Origin: Loripinus fragilis
Lineage: Eukaryota > Mollusca > Bivalvia > Lucinida > Lucinidae
Assembly: GCA_964019695.1 (NCBI GenBank)
Contig: OZ026528.1
Coordinates: 55,210,495 to 55,274,494, forward strand
Length of the DNA stretch: 64,000 bases
Direction of reading: 5' to 3'
The notes below the pieces were generated by a model. The model searched no databases. It was given only the letters and a program-made list of their open reading frames with translations, and was not told where the DNA came from. Position 1 is the first letter of the stretch, and each line of letters starts with the position of its first letter. Below, piece by piece: positions 62,430-64,000 of the stretch. Position numbers and translations under genes: made by a program.

Positions 62430-62525
62430 ATTGTATTCTTTCTTAAGTGTGTCTCTTCCTCTTGGTGCCATGGGTTGGTCTCTGAAAGATAATTGCGACA
62501 TTTCCTGGCCATGCTCACTGTATTT
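62430..62525 (+). mobile_element. RT-X 3' end, solo fragment
   Basis: GTGTCTCTTCCTCTTGGTGC, CATGGGTTGGTCTCTG, ACATTTCCTGGCCATGCTCA. It follows the tetranucleotide array directly. Confidence 0.8.
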
Positions 62526-62960
62526 TTGTATCGCTACACATGAATGGTAGAAACATTGTGACAATCGGAAAATCTCGGCCCATTTCGAGAATCAAGCCTC
62601 GGATGTATGTAAGGCGTAGTATTATGTATGTAGTATTTTGTTAGCCGGAACTGGTGTAAGGAAAATTAGTCCTGTAGCATGTTGGTTCAGCTCTATTTTT
62701 ATCCATTAGTCTGTCAACAGAATATTTTGAATCGCTATAGCGACATTTTATTGAAAAATACTAAACTTCATTAGTAGCATCTTATGGAATGTTGTAACCG
62801 TTTGTTTCGCTGCGATCGAACTTGTTATTGTATTGGCGAGGTTTCTGTGACGTCAGCGTCACGCTATCAAAGTAGACCCAAAATGTACATCCGAGGTCTG
62901 ATTCCACGGAATTGGCCGAGGCAGTTCCGATTGACATCGTGAGCGTTGTAAGTGCATAAA
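62526..62960. other. No recognisable feature
   Basis: Mixed composition. TTTCTGTGACGTCAGCGTCA at 62,842 is a CRE-like TGACGTCA without other promoter signs. Confidence 0.4.
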
Positions 62961-63123
62961 TGAGCCGCGACATGTGATTTCCAAAAATGTGGCACTGACA
63001 AGTGCAGACTCAGATGAGCTTGTGCAGCCTCCTTTTAAGCTTAGAAACTCTACAGGCGCATGCTGATCTGAGGCTTTGCTGATCGTACATACCACATTGT
63101 TTGAAATCTCATGTCGCGGCTCA
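62961..63123. mobile_element. MITE-A copy 7, internal deletion
   Basis: Both ends are intact (TGAGCCGCGACATGTGATTT, ATCTCATGTCGCGGCTCA). About 75 bases between CTTAGAAACTC and CAGGCGCATGCTG are missing, removing one arm of the central hairpin. Confidence 0.9.
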
Positions 63124-63344
63124 AATGCACTTTGCCTGTAACATAGTGCTGGAGCGAGAAGTGCCATAAACAGATGCCTATTCCTGCCATTTCCATTCAG
63201 ACATAGCTTCGATATTATTAAAACGATTCAATATGACAAGCACATGCTACGTCTGATTTATATTCTGAACTACAGGAGAAATATTGCATTCAGAAATGTG
63301 ATCTTTTGTAGTGTTGTTTTTATCATAGAGTAGCAGTTTTATGT

Positions 63345-64000
63345 TTTGTTACCAGCAAAAGACGCACCACCATGTTTTGTGCCACGCAAATAACACATCA
63401 TCGTGTTTTGTTTCCAGCAAATGACACATCACAATATTTGTGTCCAACAAATGACATATCACCATGCTTTGTGTCCAACAAATGACATATCACCATGTAT
63501 GTGTCCAGCAAATGACATAACACCATGTTTTGTGTCCAGCAAATGATATGTCACAATGTTTTGTTTCCAGCAAATGACACGTCGCCAAGTTTCGTGTCCA
63601 GCGAATGATATATCAGCAAATTATGCACAAAGCACCATTATTGAGTCCAGTCAAAGACAAAGCACATGTCATATGTCCAACCAACGAGAAAACACCATAT
63701 ATTTGTACGCAGCACCATATATGTTGCCAGCCTAAGACAGAACACCATGTATGTGACAAGCCAATAAAACAGCACCAAATGTGTCTAGCCAAAGGAACAG
63801 TACCATGTATGTGTCTAGCCAATAGAACAGCGCCACTTATGTGTCTAGCGAAAGTCTTAGCACCAGGTATTGGTCCTTCCCACAAGACAACACCATATAC
63901 CCAGCCAAACATAAAGCACACTGCATATGTCCTACCAGGCTACCAAAGAAAATAATTATTGTGTTTCCAGCAAAACCACAGAAACATTTTTTGTTTCCAG
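63345..64000 (+). repeat. ~31-bp minisatellite running off the window end
   Basis: Units like TGTCCAGCAAATGACATAAC, ACCATGTTTTG repeat from about 63,345 to at least 63,620 with a period of 30-32. They continue in diverged form (TGTGTCTAGCCAA, AACAGCACCAT) to the end. Frames of 116 (plus) and 102 codons (minus) exist only because the period keeps them open. Confidence 0.93.

Noticed and set aside
62088..62564. Minus-strand frames of 97 and 158 codons rich in CLSVCLSV
   Set aside because: They are translations of the TGTC tetranucleotide array. The periodic sequence has no stops in these frames, and there is no start context or splice site.
63345..64000. Regularly spaced ~31-bp units resembling a CRISPR array
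   Set aside because: Whole units repeat without unique spacers, units drift gradually, and the genome is plainly animal. It is a minisatellite.

Overview
This is an AT-rich, intron- and repeat-dominated stretch of an animal nuclear genome. There are no operons, no bacterial-type gene density and no long uninterrupted genes. The repeat content (tRNA-headed SINEs, many hairpin MITEs that share a core, short satellite arrays carried inside transposable units, and a retroelement with a 'YGVYISQLIRFARVC'-type reverse transcriptase) is what I would expect of a bivalve mollusc. A heterodont such as a dreissenid is my best guess. This is inference from remembered repeat families, not a database result.

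Only one coding segment looks like a normal host gene: a minus-strand first coding exon at 9,606-10,251. It encodes about 215 residues of a probable type II membrane protein and ends at a good splice donor. No further exon of that gene could be recognised. All other substantial open frames lie in repeats, in decayed retroelements, or are chance frames.

Layout: 0-1.5 kb, dimeric satellite; 1.6-5 kb, a palindrome and a ~0.9 kb segmental duplication; 6.8-7.9 kb, a shattered reverse-transcriptase copy invaded by a 3'-UTR fragment of its own family; 8.3-10.3 kb, the host exon and its intron; 10.4-17.9 kb, MITEs, a tandem array split by another element, and a CCAAT-rich CpG-rich patch; 18.9-24.6 kb, four array-bearing repeats and a second reverse-transcriptase copy; 24.6-30.7 kb, old duplications and a decayed transposon-type gene; 31-39.6 kb, mostly unrecognised sequence with SINE and MITE insertions; 40.1-41.9 kb, an intact foldback transposon; 42.7-46.8 kb, MITEs and a third reverse-transcriptase copy split by a satellite-bearing element; 47-56.8 kb, MITEs, SINEs and hairpins; 57-60.6 kb, a duplication around a 172-bp palindrome and two Mutator-like MITEs; 61-64 kb, MITEs, a tetranucleotide array and a minisatellite that runs off the end.

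The best finds are structural. (1) A 1.46-kb element made almost wholly of ~155-bp satellite units is inserted in a reverse-transcriptase pseudogene with a 7-bp target duplication, which shows that a satellite array moved as a unit. (2) A second array-bearing element is present twice, with seven and about two units. (3) Four large palindromes with unrelated arms share a CGAGG...GCCGAGTG-like core. (4) A complete 1,726-bp foldback transposon has a TTATT target duplication. (5) Several otherwise different MITE families share one hairpin module. Local family names (MITE-A to MITE-G, SINE-1, RT-X) are labels made up for this annotation.
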